Shown here: piece after piece, positions 46,831 through 63,364 of the stretch
How the letters are laid out: each line of letters starts with the position of its first letter
How positions within the stretch are numbered: the first letter of the stretch is position 1
Assembly (NCBI RefSeq): GCF_010389155.1
Contig: NC_057767.1
Location: 28,367,295-28,431,294 of the forward strand
DNA from: Erigeron canadensis
Taxonomy: Eukaryota; Streptophyta; Magnoliopsida; Asterales; Asteraceae
DNA length: 64,000 nucleotides
Direction: 5' to 3'
Program-made: the position numbers and the translations under genes
The notes under the pieces: generated by a model
The model's database searches: none
Told to the model about the DNA's origin: nothing
What the model saw: only the letters and a program-made list of their open reading frames with translations

Positions 46831-47509
46831 CCAATCACATCTTTTGATTTCTTAAAGTTGACTTTTGTTTTCAATTTTGACTTTAATTTACACTTTTTTG
46901 TTTTCCATCATAAATTTACACTCTTTACCCAATAATTTATATATAATAAATAAATATTGATAGCTAATATATATCCAATAAAATAATCTCTCTCTATATA
47001 TAATTCTCTATCTCCAACCAATGATGTGGCATAACTCTATGCTCGCCACATCATCTTTTTCTTACGTGTCGTTCTCATATCACAAGGAGATAGGAGCTCG
47101 ACACCTCATCAACCACATAGACATAAGTATGCCTTTACTTAAAATATTAAAAATAAAAATGGTCGCATTGTTCGAACAATATGTTTCGTAATAACAATAC
47201 AAAGGCCGATTGAGCTAGCCAAATTTTCAGTTATTTCCTTCCTTTCCTAAATACATAAGCTAGACTACACTAATAAATAAATATATATCCTCATCACCTC
47301 CACATATATAATCTAGGGGTATGTAGTTTATAAACTAAATATATATAAATAATCTTGTTATATACTTACCTTTCATTTATATTCCATTAACATGATATAA
47401 AAAATTAAACAAATATCTATTAAATCAAATATCAAATATTCCTATGGCAATTTTAAAAAAATCGAATGTTGATTAAATCAAATTTCTAATTTATAAGAAC
47501 TAGGGGTTA
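46831..47509. other. Intergenic DNA with Helitron-like fragments
   Basis: 46831-46980 resembles the 5' third of the A/B/C Helitron-like family (ACCAATCACATC...TTGACTTTTG). 46990 starts TCTCTCTCTATATATAATTC after an A and is followed by a CCAATGATGTGGCA block, as at Helitron 5' ends. No matching 3' end was found. Confidence 0.35.
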
Positions 47510-47809
47510 CTAGATGAATACTCACGCGATGTTGCGACGTTAGTGGTAGCGGCGATGTGATAGTGGTTGTGACGGGTAACAGTGTTGGCTATTGGTTGCA
47601 GTGGCGAGTAATGTAGCTTATCGATATAAAAAGAGTAGTATAGTTATTTTAGAAATTGAAAATGTATATTATAAATTAATTTCATTAAAGATATACTACG
47701 TATTCAATAACATTATGGATCATGTTAGTTATATTATTAAAGGCATTTTTGATATTTTAAAACTTAAAAAGATTACAAATAAGTAGTTTGTTTTATATAG
47801 TTTTAAAAA
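47510..47809 (-). mobile_element. Short Helitron-like element
   Basis: Read on the minus strand, the 3' end is CGTCGCAACATCGCGTGAG, then TATTCATCTAG before a T. The start TCTTTTTTAAAACTATAT is proposed because it follows an A and gives the 300-base size usual here. The 3' end is secure; the 5' end is a guess. Confidence 0.45.
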
Positions 47810-48369
47810 AGATAATTTAAAGATAATTTAACATGATTTACATCTAATAAGTTTTTCATAATGGTTAATTTAATAAATAATAAAAAAAAGAATACTAAAT
47901 AAATAAGTAATATTATATAGTTCATGTAGATAAATGGTAAATTTATTAACATTTATTCATAAATAAATAAACTAATTATAAGTACAAACGTTAATTATTT
48001 TTAAAAATTAAGGTATTTTAATTTTAATCAAACCATTACAGTTTAATAACATAGAGTTTTCGAATTGACTTTTTTTTAACATGTAATTATTTGGATGCAA
48101 AAAATATTTTTAATTAAATTATATTTATATTTTTCATCCAAAATACTTGATAATAACGAAATATAGTTACAATCTTTATACATAACACATTATCACATAT
48201 GGAGTATTAGAAATTAAAAAATACTGAAACTATTTTTTATTCATTGCTTCTCTTTATATACATTAAGATAGCATTATCAGATTGAGAGTTTGAGATCGAG
48301 ATCCGGTTAAGGCTTTTACTACGATGGATCTAACCCTATTTTTTTACTTTTGGGCCAGAGGTCCCTTCC

Positions 48370-51264
48370 TGTGACACCCGGCAAAATCAAGGTCCGTTTA
48401 ACTTAGTTAACCACACACAACCAACTCATAATGAAGTGTATATAGTTTAGAAATAAGAACTTTATATATAATTACTATATGTGACCACTTGGTTTATATA
48501 CTTGATTAATCTTCGAAAACGTGTATCTAGCTCTTATACTATTTCTCGACCACCTTTGCATGAAACTTTAGATATAAAATATTTAATTAAAGTAATGGAA
48601 AATTTTGTTTAATGATTATAATAATAATCATAGGTAATAATAATACTTATAATAAAAATAATACATCTTTTACACTAACTACTAATTAAATAATCTAACC
48701 TACACATAACATAAATAAATTAATAATAAAGAGTTACACTTCTAGTCCCTCAAGACTCCAGGTTTTTGGACTTAAACCCCTCCCTATAACCCTAATCTTC
48801 CTCTATAAATACTCACCCATAACACTAGTTACAAGCTTAATCACTTTTAGACAAACCATCCATATTCCTCTCCCTTTCTCTTGGTCACACATGACCAACA
48901 CCACTGCCACTTAGGGCAGCCGTGTACCAGCCCCAAAACACCATCAAATCATCTCTAATAATCATCTAATATTATGTAATAATAATCCTTAGTAGTTAGG
49001 TTAATCAAAGACTTCAAATCTAAGACTAATAATAAGATCTAGCATGAAAAATCTCATCATTTCCTTCTCTTTGGTTAGCTGATTTCGAACAGCCCTAAAC
49101 CCCAAAGGAAATCATCATCTAAATCATAATCTATCAATATTACAAGGTAGTAATCATAGCAAAAACGTCTCATCCCTTCTCATGGATGATGGCCGAACTT
49201 TTAGGATTGAAAACCCATATATTTTTCTTCTTTCTTTTCACTCTTAAATCATCTTCAATGATTTGTCTATATATCATGGATGTTTGACCCTTGGGTTTGA
49301 ACCTTAATCCATTGTTTAAGACAAGAGAAGATTATATATTTAGTTGTTAAATTATTACTAGTATTTAAAATATTTTTCATTGGGATTCAACACCCATAAA
49401 ATTATTTATTCATTTATTTATTATTCTTTTTGTTAGTTCCATATTAATTTTATTCCTTTGTTTGTATTATACTTATTCTTTTTGTTTATATATGAATAAT
49501 TTATTGGATCTAATGATTGGATGACAAAAAGGGAAATCTGAAAATAAAGTTAACTTTTGGACATATTAGTATGATTGATTTTGTGTTTATGATGTGGTTG
49601 TGTACTAGATCTATACATGTGAAGGATATTCCAACAGATTGTATGATTTCACATGGGGGATTTCTTACACAAACATGTGATAAACACATAGATCTATCAT
49701 ATTATGTTAATTTGGCATTAACATATTCTTGTGCACTTGATCTACGAGTGTACCACACATGAGTTAATCAATAACACAAGTGTTTGTTGATGCAAGATCT
49801 TTATTAATCAATCAATCTATAAAAACTTAACCATCTTCTTTATGTTAATACATACAAGTATGTATTGATGTGAAGAATCTTATGATTACTAGCACATACA
49901 TCTCTACCCTATCTCTTTTGCCCACCTCCTATCAAGGATATCGGTGCATGTACCATCTTATGACTATATGTATATGCTAATAATCATGGATATCATTCAA
50001 ATAGTTAAACTATACTTTAAACATTTTATATCCGTCAATATGGTCACAAAATGATTATTTTTGAAAGAAAGAAATACTTATTTGAAACTTATGTCCAATC
50101 TCTAGATCCACCCAAATAAACTAGTAACTTGCTAAAACATTAATCAAAAATATATAAGTTACACTTATAATTACTATAATCAAAACGTATATATATATAT
50201 ATGTATATATATGTACATCCATATATATATATATCTAAGAATATGTATACACAACTCACTTTTTATACAACAAAGTCATACTTTGGATTTCTAGTAAATC
50301 AAATATACAAACAAAGAAAATCAACAAACATTTTGGGTGATGAATATTTAGAAAATAACTTTCTTTTAGTTATATATAATAAAAGAATACAATAATTAAG
50401 ATAAGTATTATTTCTCTTTGAAATAGGTTCAACATAACACAACTAGCCTACTCACTTCTTTTCTTTCTTCACTTCCACGAGTCACCACAATCAAGGTGAG
50501 TCCCCTAGCCCCAATTTGTTAAACCTTTGGGCTGTGATACATACCCATTTCTTTATGAACACAAGTGTAATAACGGCATACATACTTGATCTAAGTCTTT
50601 GTTCATACAAGTCCTTCCTTCATGAAACGTTAATTGAATATAAGCAAACGTGAATATGGTTAGTAGCGCTACTAGGATTGACAACCCCACTTTGTACAAG
50701 TGATCATATTTGTAAACTCGGGTACCTTGAACAAGTACCACTCGAGGCAAACTATTACTAGTCAAGTTTCGTTTCATGAGCTTAGATATTTACGTATGCA
50801 TTTACTTACCCGGCATTGTAATATGACAATGGCTGCTAGATATTGCATTTCGGCAATGATCACTTTTGGTACCTTGTGGTTCATGGATAACTTGTTTTAT
50901 AAAACTATGGGATTGACCAACATTATTGTTGACTTTGTTTAGTATGTGTCACAGGTGATTAGATGGACTCTATGACTTGTCAATGTGTGCATGCAATGGG
51001 GGAAAAGTTGAAGGATCACAAGTCTTGACCGTCGAAAGCTCTATGCCTACTATCTTTCATGTCTTTAATAGATATGTTGTTGTATATCAACAACGTTCAA
51101 ACTCTTTTTATTTTAAAATATAATGTACTCATGTTTTCAAACTAATCATCTTGTTATTCAATAAGTCTTTTAATATACAAGTCCTTTATGTTGTTTACTA
51201 TGAAATTGTGTTGTGATCCCATACACGTCACACCCATTGGACACCATATTTTGGGGGTGTTACA
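48370..51264 (+). mobile_element. Solo LTR of a long-LTR gypsy-type retrotransposon
   Basis: It begins TGTGACACCCGG and ends GGGGGTGTTACA (TG...CA with short inverted ends). The same five bases, CTTCC, flank it at 48365-48369 and 51265-51269. There is no primer site or polypurine tract next to it and no polyprotein within its 2895 bases, so it is a solo LTR left by recombination. The length and TGTGACACCC start suggest a Tekay/Del-type chromovirus; that is inference. Orientation is set by the TATA box at 48804. Confidence 0.85.
48804..48811 (+). promoter_or_regulatory. LTR promoter TATA box
   Basis: TATAAATA in the context CCTCTATAAATACTCACCC lies 434 bases into the solo LTR, as expected for the U3 promoter. 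Confidence 0.6.
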
Positions 51265-51932
51265 CTTCCACTCCGGTGGATCTGAAAACAGTCTCTCTAC
51301 CTTTGAGTAGGGGTAAGGTCTGTCTACATCATACCTCCCCCGTACCCCCGTTTTTGCCAGGATTGGGTACCATTGTCGTCGTTGTTGTCGTAGTCGTAAG
51401 ATAACATTATCATAATTGTAAAATCGACATGCATTTTTCATACATTTGGGATCACTTTATTAATGATTACTTTTAGTTATCTAATAAGTATATTAAATAT
51501 TAGTTAAAGCTTATTAACTAAGGACTTATAATTTCGAAAAATAAATTAAACAATGAATTAACTTCCCACATAAGGATTTAAAAATCATAGCAAGTTAATA
51601 TAGCTACATCGAAAATATGGTATCTCTTAACATGTAGGTAAATAGGTTATAAGTTATTTGTAAGATATCATTGTAAATTCATCATCTTTAGGGGAAAAAA
51701 AGGGGACAAATCTTAATATTTATGGTCAAATGACTAATTTATATCTGACCTAGTTGACATTATAAAAAAAAACCTAGATCAATGTGATTATATTTATGAT
51801 GAGCTTAATCAGGTTTTTACACTTTAATTTATATCAACGTATAGTTTACAATATGTAATCATTCATCTTAACTTCTACGATGTTTCTACTGTATATAATT
51901 TACGAGAAATAATCAGCATAATAAGTTATAAA

Positions 51933-51958
51933 CGTGCAACACACGAGGTCTAATCTAG
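51933..51958 (+). mobile_element. Helitron-like 3' end
   Basis: A small hairpin, CGTG-CAACA-CACG (51933-51945), is followed by AGGTCTAATCTAG and a T. The matching 5' end was not found; the body must lie to the left, within 51270-51932. Confidence 0.5.
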
Positions 51959-52168
51959 TTGCTAATATTTATCCAATTGAATAATAACTAATATATATCC
52001 AATAGTATGTTTAATCATATAAACATAAAATTAATTAATTAAAAATAAATAAAATTTAATGTAAATATATTAAGATTTTGAAAGTAAACAATTTCAATTA
52101 AAATATTTTTTTAGAAAAGTATTTTAATATAAAACTCAAAGATCAATGTTTTATTACTCAAAATAATA

Positions 52169-52380
52169 CTCCTCCGTCCCAATTTAAATGTCACGTTGAC
52201 TAACTTTGACCGTAAATAACTTTGTTTGTATTATATAGTAGTTGATGAAACTTATATGAACGAAAAGTACAATAAAAATTCAATACATTCATATATTTTA
52301 TATCAAGTGTTACATGACCCAAACAAAGTTATTTACGGTCAAAGTTAGTCAACGTGACATTTAAATTGGGACGGGGGGAG
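52169..52380. mobile_element. Stowaway (Tc1/mariner-type) MITE
   Basis: The ends CTCCTCCGTCCCAATTTAAA and the inverse of TTTAAATTGGGACGGGGGGAG flank it. Arms of about 58 bases share GTCACGTTGACTAACTTTGA. TA lies at both borders (52167-52168, 52381-52382), the Tc1/mariner duplication. 212 bases long. Confidence 0.92.
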
Positions 52381-52436
52381 TATAATAAGTTTTAAACTAT
52401 AATAAATTAACATTTAATATTTATAACTCCGTAAGC

Positions 52437-52467
52437 CTCGTGTATTAGACACGAGCCTAAAATCTAG
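52437..52467 (+). mobile_element. Helitron-like 3' end, A/B/C family
   Basis: The hairpin CTCGTGT-ATTAG-ACACGAG (52437-52455) is followed by CCTAAAATCTAG and a T. This closely matches the 3' ends of members A, B and C. The body to the left is interrupted by the Stowaway MITE and the 5' end was not found. Confidence 0.65.
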
Positions 52468-54237
52468 TAAGATTCTATATGACATATGTAAAAAACGATA
52501 TTACTAATACTAATCTAACTTTGAATGACAAAAAACATCGTTTTGGTCTCACATTTGCACCATAGTAAAAATAAGCCAATGAGCTAAAATTCAATGAAGA
52601 ATATAGTACTTCACTACTTCCTCTAATGTAATTTTGTGTATATTCTTCTTGCCGTTATAGGAAAATTTTATAAGAAAGATTCCATTATAAAGTAGAAGCT
52701 TTCTTTTATTTACTTACCGCTTTTTCGGTTGCATACTTTGCATCTATATCCAAATAGTGTAACAAAACTTTGACCAATCATTGCTAAGTCACGGATGAAT
52801 ATACTAAAGATGAAATATTTAAAATATAAAAAAAATTTGGTTTACTATGAGGATCCTGTTTGAACTTTACCAATAAAGCTAATAACATTTTAATCATTGA
52901 ATTAAAATTAATGATTAATATTTAAAAATTATCAACATTTTAACCATTGAATTAAAATTAATGATTAATATTTAAAAATCATCTTTAATCTTGATCATTG
53001 ATTTTAATTTATTAGTCAAGATCCCTAATTTTACTAGTATTAGAGATAATATTAAAGAATCTTAATCCCTCGAAATTATTCTATTTTTCCTTTAAATATC
53101 GATTCATATTAAAGTTATAAATATACAACCAAGATACTTTCTATTTTCTCTTTATTTGCTTTGAGATGCATATTGCTTCATCATATACGGGGTAATTCTT
53201 TATTGTACCATATTGATTTGTCACTTTCAAAGAAACATAAGTATATGAGTTTTGTATGCCTTTTTTTTCTTAATGTTGGTAGTAAAGTGTTCATAGTACT
53301 AATCTGAAATATGACCTACAAAGGATATATGATTACACAAGTTTATTTCAACAATGAACAATGTTATCTAGTTACTATACATACTTAAGACGTTGTTGAC
53401 TTGAGACGTTGTGGATAGTATACTTACAATGTTAGCATACTTAAGATTTTCTAGAGCCTAATATTGTAATTCACCTTTAGTACGAACCTATGCTTTTGGA
53501 TACACGAAAACCTTCGACACATGAAGGCTGCCTTAGGGCATTCTCAGTTTGACAAACAAGCCTTGTCTTCCTAGTATTATCTAATTAAGGAAGTTATTAT
53601 GGGACTAAATCACTTCCGCCTAATGAAGGATTTATGCATATCATTTCTATGCGGGTAATTAGGGATAATATTATATAATCAATAATCATGCGACTAAATC
53701 ACCAGCAAACAGTGTGTAAATTGATGTCAAGTTAAAAACAACTTTTTTTTTTCCTACCAAATCTTGGATTTTTCCTTTTTGTACATAAATTGATTTGGTA
53801 AACAATGAATAATGGTGTCTATCTGCTTTTTTGTCATGAAAGACTTCTTCAAATTAAGCTATCTTTTGCTTTAGAATTCTAAAGACCAACAATTTGTTTC
53901 TTAGTAAAGTTTCTTATTTCTTATACGGGTCCAATTGAACACGTCTGGTCCTGATGGATATAACCCATCAAAAGATTAAAAGAGTTGACCCAAAAAGCGG
54001 TGAATTCGAAGCTTTTTAAAACTAACGCATTGTCATCTGTATCACTTAATGTTAAAAGGTTGCAAACAAAGTGACAAAAAGAATATTATTAACTCATTTA
54101 ATTTGATAAACAAACATCACAAACATTCAGTTCATTGAAAATAATAAGTTACCTTTGGCGGGAACAATGCAAAATATGCACAACTACATCCACATTTCCT
54201 AGTAACAGAAAAGAAAGACAACACAAAATCTACCCAT
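52468..54237. other. Intergenic DNA downstream of the BSK gene
   Basis: It contains a 50-base direct duplication (52884-52933 and 52934-52983) beginning AACATTTTAA.CATTGAATT. Otherwise there is no gene or clear element. The polyadenylation region of the BSK gene lies in the last few hundred bases. Confidence 0.5.
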
Positions 54238-58609
<4,372 letters not shown>

Positions 58610-58954
58610 TAATGGGGTTTCTTGAAAGAGAGAAAGAAATGGGCTTGTTTTGAGGTGATGAAGGTTGAAAAGATGCAAGCTTTATAATGTTTTTGAGTAA
58701 GAAAGTTTGAAAGTTGTAAAGGGGATTTTGTGAATTTTTTGAAGAATAAGAAATTATAAGAATAGAAATAATGAGTATTAAATTATGAAATTTTATGAGG
58801 AAAAAGGGGGAGAAGATATCGACTTTTTTTGTTTTTTTTTTTTTTCATGTATTGTGTGTGTTGTATGCATGTATGGTGTTTGAGTGTTTCTCTCATGTTT
58901 TTATTCCGGGATTGTAACCTTACCAAGGAAAAACGTGTAACCCCACCACAGAGG

Positions 58955-59076
58955 GTATTAGCGGCGACGTCGCCGCTAATACTACAGCCCCCATATCTGT
59001 AATGGTAAATCTGAACAAGAAATTAGCGGGGCCCCTGTCAGTGTCAGAGTATTAGCGGCGACGTCGTCACTAATAC
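58955..59076. promoter_or_regulatory. Pair of 28-bp GACGTC-centred palindromes upstream of BSK
   Basis: 58955-58982 is a perfect 28-base palindrome built around GACGTC with GTATTAGCGGC arms. A second, imperfect copy lies at 59049-59076, 94 bases away. They lie about 346-467 bases upstream of the BSK start. GACGTC is a bZIP-type core, but the arms resemble CACTA subterminal motifs (ATTAGCGACGAC at 8080-8400), so this may be a small transposon fragment in the promoter region. Confidence 0.55.
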
Positions 59077-60092
59077 CTTAGTCAGGTTGACTTTTGCCTG
59101 GTAGTGTTATCTCTGCCTCATCATTATTCTACCTAGTAATCTAGTATATATGTATGTATGTATCATGTGTGTCATATGTCAGATTGTCATAGATCAAATG
59201 CACTTTCTTCTTTTGATGCTTGAAAGGAAAAGGATTCTCTCCAAGTTCGATCTTGAGAAACATCTAAATCATTAGTTTAAAATTGAGGGTTAAAATTTAA
59301 AATTTTAAATCATGAACGTTGATTTTAATTCAATAGTCAAGATGTGTTTAACTTAACCCCTCAAATTATAAACAATTTGAGAAAATCTTCGTCCTCTTTG
59401 AAACTTGAATGCTTGATCATTTCATGTGAAAATTCTTAAATAACAAATTAACATATTCGCTTATATATTGTATTTATTAATTCTTCTGTATTTTATATAT
59501 AATTCAGAGTGAAATACTGAAATGTATATTTACAAACTATTTTTTTTTTTTATTGAAAACTAGAAAGCAAATCCTAACTACTCATTTTATTAAATCTAAA
59601 AGCTAAGATTAAATACTCGATCTCATCCATCATCTCTTCATCTCCGGCCACCACCACCATCATCTTCGATCCACATTTGTCTCTCTCTTCTCTTCTATCC
59701 ACGGCGCCGACAACGGCAAGGACGGAGCCCGTATTGCATCCAACCGTTACCATCTCTTGGATCATCGCCCATTAAATCCATACCATTCTCATATGACAAC
59801 CACTTTAGAACAGATTATCGTATCCACCGGAAAACGAAACTGATTCTCATTGGATATGTCGCCATCGTCGTCGTAGATGTCGCCGGATTTCTAGAAAACA
59901 GGATTAGAAAAATGGATGAAAGAGAGGAAAAGTAGATCTGGATCTTAAAAATAAATTGTTGAGATTAATTTTTTTATTTTTCACCAATTTTCTTATTTTC
60001 AAATGAATTCCACCCATGATTCATAACAACATACATAATCAATTACAAATATAAACATAATAAATAATGAACTCATGCATTATAGTTTTGAC

Positions 60093-60124
<32 letters not shown>

Positions 60125-60736
60125 GTTATTATTATTATATTTTTCTCAAAACCAACATGTATTTGATTTACAACAATATTAAAATTTCGTATAAATGTAA
60201 CCTATAAATATATCATTTTTAACACAACTTTGTTTAATTTTGATTTAAAACATCATCAAGATATTGTATAGATGTAAATAAAAAATGTGACGCGGTGATA
60301 TTTTCGTATTTTAACTTGTATCCCACATCAAAAATTTTGTTTTCATTTTTATTAACATTAAACTTTTGGGTTCTCATGTTTTCATCATACAATTTGTACA
60401 CAGTTATGGTTTTACTTGTAAAGATTTGGTTTTTGATTATTTTCTTCCGTTTTTATACACATATATAACGTTTTTAATATATAATAATTTTTATCATACT
60501 TACGTCTTACATTCATGAAACATTTAAAATATTAATATAGTTATTATTTGTGTTCTTATACGACTTATTATTTCTTTACAATATTTTTAATGTTGTTGCT
60601 AGATGATTAGTTGTAATTTTTAAAGTTTGGGTTCGAATATTTGACATAAATTTGCCAAAACTTTATTGTATACCCCCCGCTTCCTTTGGGCCCTCACTTT
60701 CTCACTCAACTCACTCAGCCGCTCGCCAAAAATGTA
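59077..60736. other. Intergenic AT-rich DNA
   Basis: No gene. 59228-59390 looks like a MITE fragment (GGATTCTCTCCAAG and CTTCGTCC ends). 59610-59760 has CACCACCATCATC-type simple sequence. 60093-60139 is an ATT microsatellite. Confidence 0.5.
60093..60139. repeat. (TTA)n microsatellite
   Basis: About fourteen TTA units with one TTG interruption near 60124. Confidence 0.9.
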
Positions 60737-60767
60737 CCCCGCGGCAACACGCGGGGTCAACAACTAG
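60737..60767 (+). mobile_element. Helitron-like 3' end
   Basis: The hairpin CCCCGCG-GCAACA-CGCGGGG (60737-60756) is followed by TCAACAACTAG and a T. The 5' end was not found; the body lies to the left. Confidence 0.65.
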
Positions 60768-61241
60768 TCTATATCTAAATTCTACAAAATTTGTCACGTA
60801 TAGGTATAAATAATTAATGGGTAATGATCAATCCTCGTAAATTATTAACCTAAAAATTCTTCTAATTAATAGGATTGTGACATGTGAAAAATCAGGGGTG
60901 AGATTAGAAAAGAGAATTAGTGGATTCCATGTGTTAACAAGTGAATATATTAAAAGGATTTTTAAGAGGATTGATTAGGAGTATTTATCATTTTCCATAA
61001 TTAATATATCAAACGGAATGCGACTGCAATAAACTCTTAAAAAACGTGTTAAGGGTTATATACCTCTATCCAGGTGAATGAAATAATTAAAACAGTTGCC
61101 TTCTAGCTTTTTTTTTTCTTTATGTATATATTTAATACGAGAAACTTTTTAACGGAGTTATCATATTGTTTTTATTTAAAGTATTTTTAGATTTTGTATA
61201 TATTTTATTTTTGAATTGGCTTATCCATATATTTTTTATAA
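60768..61241. other. Intergenic AT-rich DNA
   Basis: I see nothing recognisable in this stretch apart from A/T-rich sequence. Confidence 0.5.
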
Positions 61242-61250
61242 TTGTTTTAT

Positions 61251-61443
61251 GGGGAAATGTTAGGTAAAGCATGCAGTACCTATCTTAGGTAAAGCATGGG
61301 GGATTATGTAAAATTCAGGGGGAGTTTATGTAAAATTCAGGGGGGTTATGTATGTTTATTAAATTTAAAGGTTTAATATGTAACTTTTTTTAATATGACA
61401 GTACCTAAGCTTAGGTAAAGTCTGCAGTACGGATCATTTTCCC
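61251..61443. mobile_element. Mutator-type MITE, copy 2
   Basis: It begins GGGGAAATGTTAGGTAAAGC and ends GCAGTACGGATCATTTTCCC. The flanks are identical 9-base repeats, TTGTTTTAT (61242-61250 and 61444-61452). It is a relative of the copy at 22143-22334. Confidence 0.85.
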
Positions 61444-61818
61444 TTGTTTTATTTGCTTTGTTTTTCAATTTTTGTTAAAAGATAAATTTTTGATGTAATA
61501 TGACAAGATTTTAAACAGGGTTATTATATACATTACATTTTTTACATCTCACACCGTATTACCTTTCGGATTTTACCATGTTACGGTCCTTTTTTATTTT
61601 CTTGCACAGTTGCCTGCAGTATGCTTTTAATAAAAGATATATGTTTAATATGCAAACTTTTAAGCGGATTTATCATATTTACTTATATTTTATATAACAT
61701 ACGTAGACATATACATTTATATTCTTTTTTATGTTTTTAGTTGTCTGTCAGCCTGTTTGGTTTTTTTATTTACATCGCAAACATTTGAACGTAATTTCGC
61801 ACGTAAACACAATAGTTG

Positions 61819-61850
61819 AAACCCGCAACACGGGTTTATAAACTCGCTAG
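61819..61850 (+). mobile_element. Helitron-like 3' end
   Basis: The hairpin AAACCCG-CAACA-CGGGTTT (61819-61837) is followed by ATAAACTCGCTAG and a T. The 5' end was not found. Confidence 0.6.
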
Positions 61851-62214
61851 TTTTCTTCTAAATATCAAAAGCTGTACATCGTATAGGTATAAATATTAGT
61901 TCGGGGATATATAATCATTAATCCGTCGTGAGAACAATAAGCCATCTGCAAACATGTATACAATGATCATGACTTGGCAATACACTAGTTTAACATATGT
62001 AAATGTAACTACTACTAATTAAACCCATTACAATTGGGAAAAGCCGAAAAGGTAGTCATCTTTTTAAGATGAGATTCAAAAAGATGGAGAAAGTAAAATG
62101 TCATGATAATAAAGAGGTCCATTTTGTTATAAAAACATTTTCGAGGGACCCATCTAACCTGTTTCATGCAAATCTCGTTTTGTGCTGGCGTCCAATTGAG
62201 AATTTTAATTAGGC

Positions 62215-62716
62215 TGCATTCTTGAGGTTTTTTTTCCAAAGGGAAAAATAAGAAAAATTACTTTTTTGTATTATTGAGTTTTTTTTCTAAAAGAACAGAA
62301 AGTGAAGGGAAAGAAAAATCAAGGTTTTTTCCCCCAAAAGTTTTCTGGCCATTTTGGCCTGATTTGGAAGGAAACTCGTGGAAGTGGTGGTTGCAGGTGG
62401 TGGTTGCAGGTTTCCGGTGGTGGTTGCGTTGCAGGGGGTGGTTGCAGGTTTCCGGTGGTTGTTGCAGGTGGTGGTTGCAGGTTTCCGATGGTGGTTGCGT
62501 GGAAGGGGTGGTTGCAGGTAGAAAGGGTGGTTTCCGGCGGTGGTTGCAAGTTTCCAGCAATGGTTGCAGGTTCCGGCGATTGTTCCGATTATTTTTCTTG
62601 CACTTTCCTTTCAAACTCAAGAATGGCTTTTATAAATCTAATATTCTATCCTTTCTTCCCCTATCCAATCTTCCCCTTTCTTTTCTATTAAAAAAAACTC
62701 AAGAATACACTCTTAG
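62215..62716. mobile_element. Mutator-like MITE with GGTTGCAGG minisatellite core
   Basis: The ends GCATTCTTGAGGTTTTTTTT and the inverse of the right side (GTATTCTTGAGTTTTTTTT) form an inverted repeat. The interior 62384-62575 repeats GGTGGTTGCAGGTTTCCGG-like units with a period of 18-30 bases. The target duplication is not resolved, so the ends are approximate. Open frames in the array are repeat artefacts. Confidence 0.55.
62384..62575. repeat. GGTTGCAGGTTTCCGG minisatellite
   Basis: GGTGGTTGCAGG recurs about eight times with TTTCCGG spacers inside the element at 62215-62716. It stays open in several frames on both strands, which is expected for such an array. Confidence 0.85.
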
Positions 62717-62764
62717 CAAATTGGCATATAAGTTACATAACTTTGTACCCGATTCTTTCATTAA

Positions 62765-63364
62765 GTGTGGGGAGTGATTCACAACCCCTCCCTCCCTATC
62801 TCCGTTTTTTTTCTCTCTCTGTCCGCTCCCTAATAACACGGATTGCTTCATCGCCCCTCCCCACCTCTCTCTACCTTTTTATATTTAATTTATTTACTAT
62901 TTATTTTTTGCCATCTAAATAAATTAAAACTTTAATTTAAAAATAATTTAAAACAAATATTACTAAAACCACCTTATACTACTAAAATCATTAAAGAACA
63001 TTACATTACATAATATTACCAAAATTATTAAAGACATTACATAAGCATAACACACGGAATGTTTGCCATATGTGTGTAGTGTGATAGAATTGAAAAAGAA
63101 AGAATAAGAAAAAAGAAGGAGAAGGCACAAATGGAGAAGAAGAAAGAAAAAAGAAGGAAAGAAGAAAAGATTTTGGACCGTTATGTGGCCCCCACGGTTT
63201 CTTTATTTATTTATGCCTAACGGTCATATTTTGCGAGACTCGCACCCAGTGACCACACTCTCGATTTCGCCCACCGCCCAATCGGTACCGGTACCACGTG
63301 GAGGTGTTCCATCTAGTAACAAACTCGTACCGGTTGGGTGCCTATCCACTCCGTCCACCCTATC
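62765..63364 (-). mobile_element. Harbinger-like MITE related to the 15.7-kb element
   Basis: 63170-63350 contains CCGTTATGTGG.CCCCAC, TAACGGTC and ATCGGTACCGGTACC blocks that match 15680-15830 in inverse orientation. The left side AGTGTGGGGAGTGATTCAC and the inverse of the right side (GGGTGGACGGAGTGG) are roughly inverted. It has no coding region. The ends are approximate. Confidence 0.45.

Noticed and set aside
49517..49762. 81-residue open frame within the solo LTR
   Set aside because: No domain is visible and it lies wholly inside an LTR.
62274..62777. Open frames of 120-167 residues on both strands
   Set aside because: They arise from the GGTTGCAGG minisatellite, are open in several frames at once, and have no domain.
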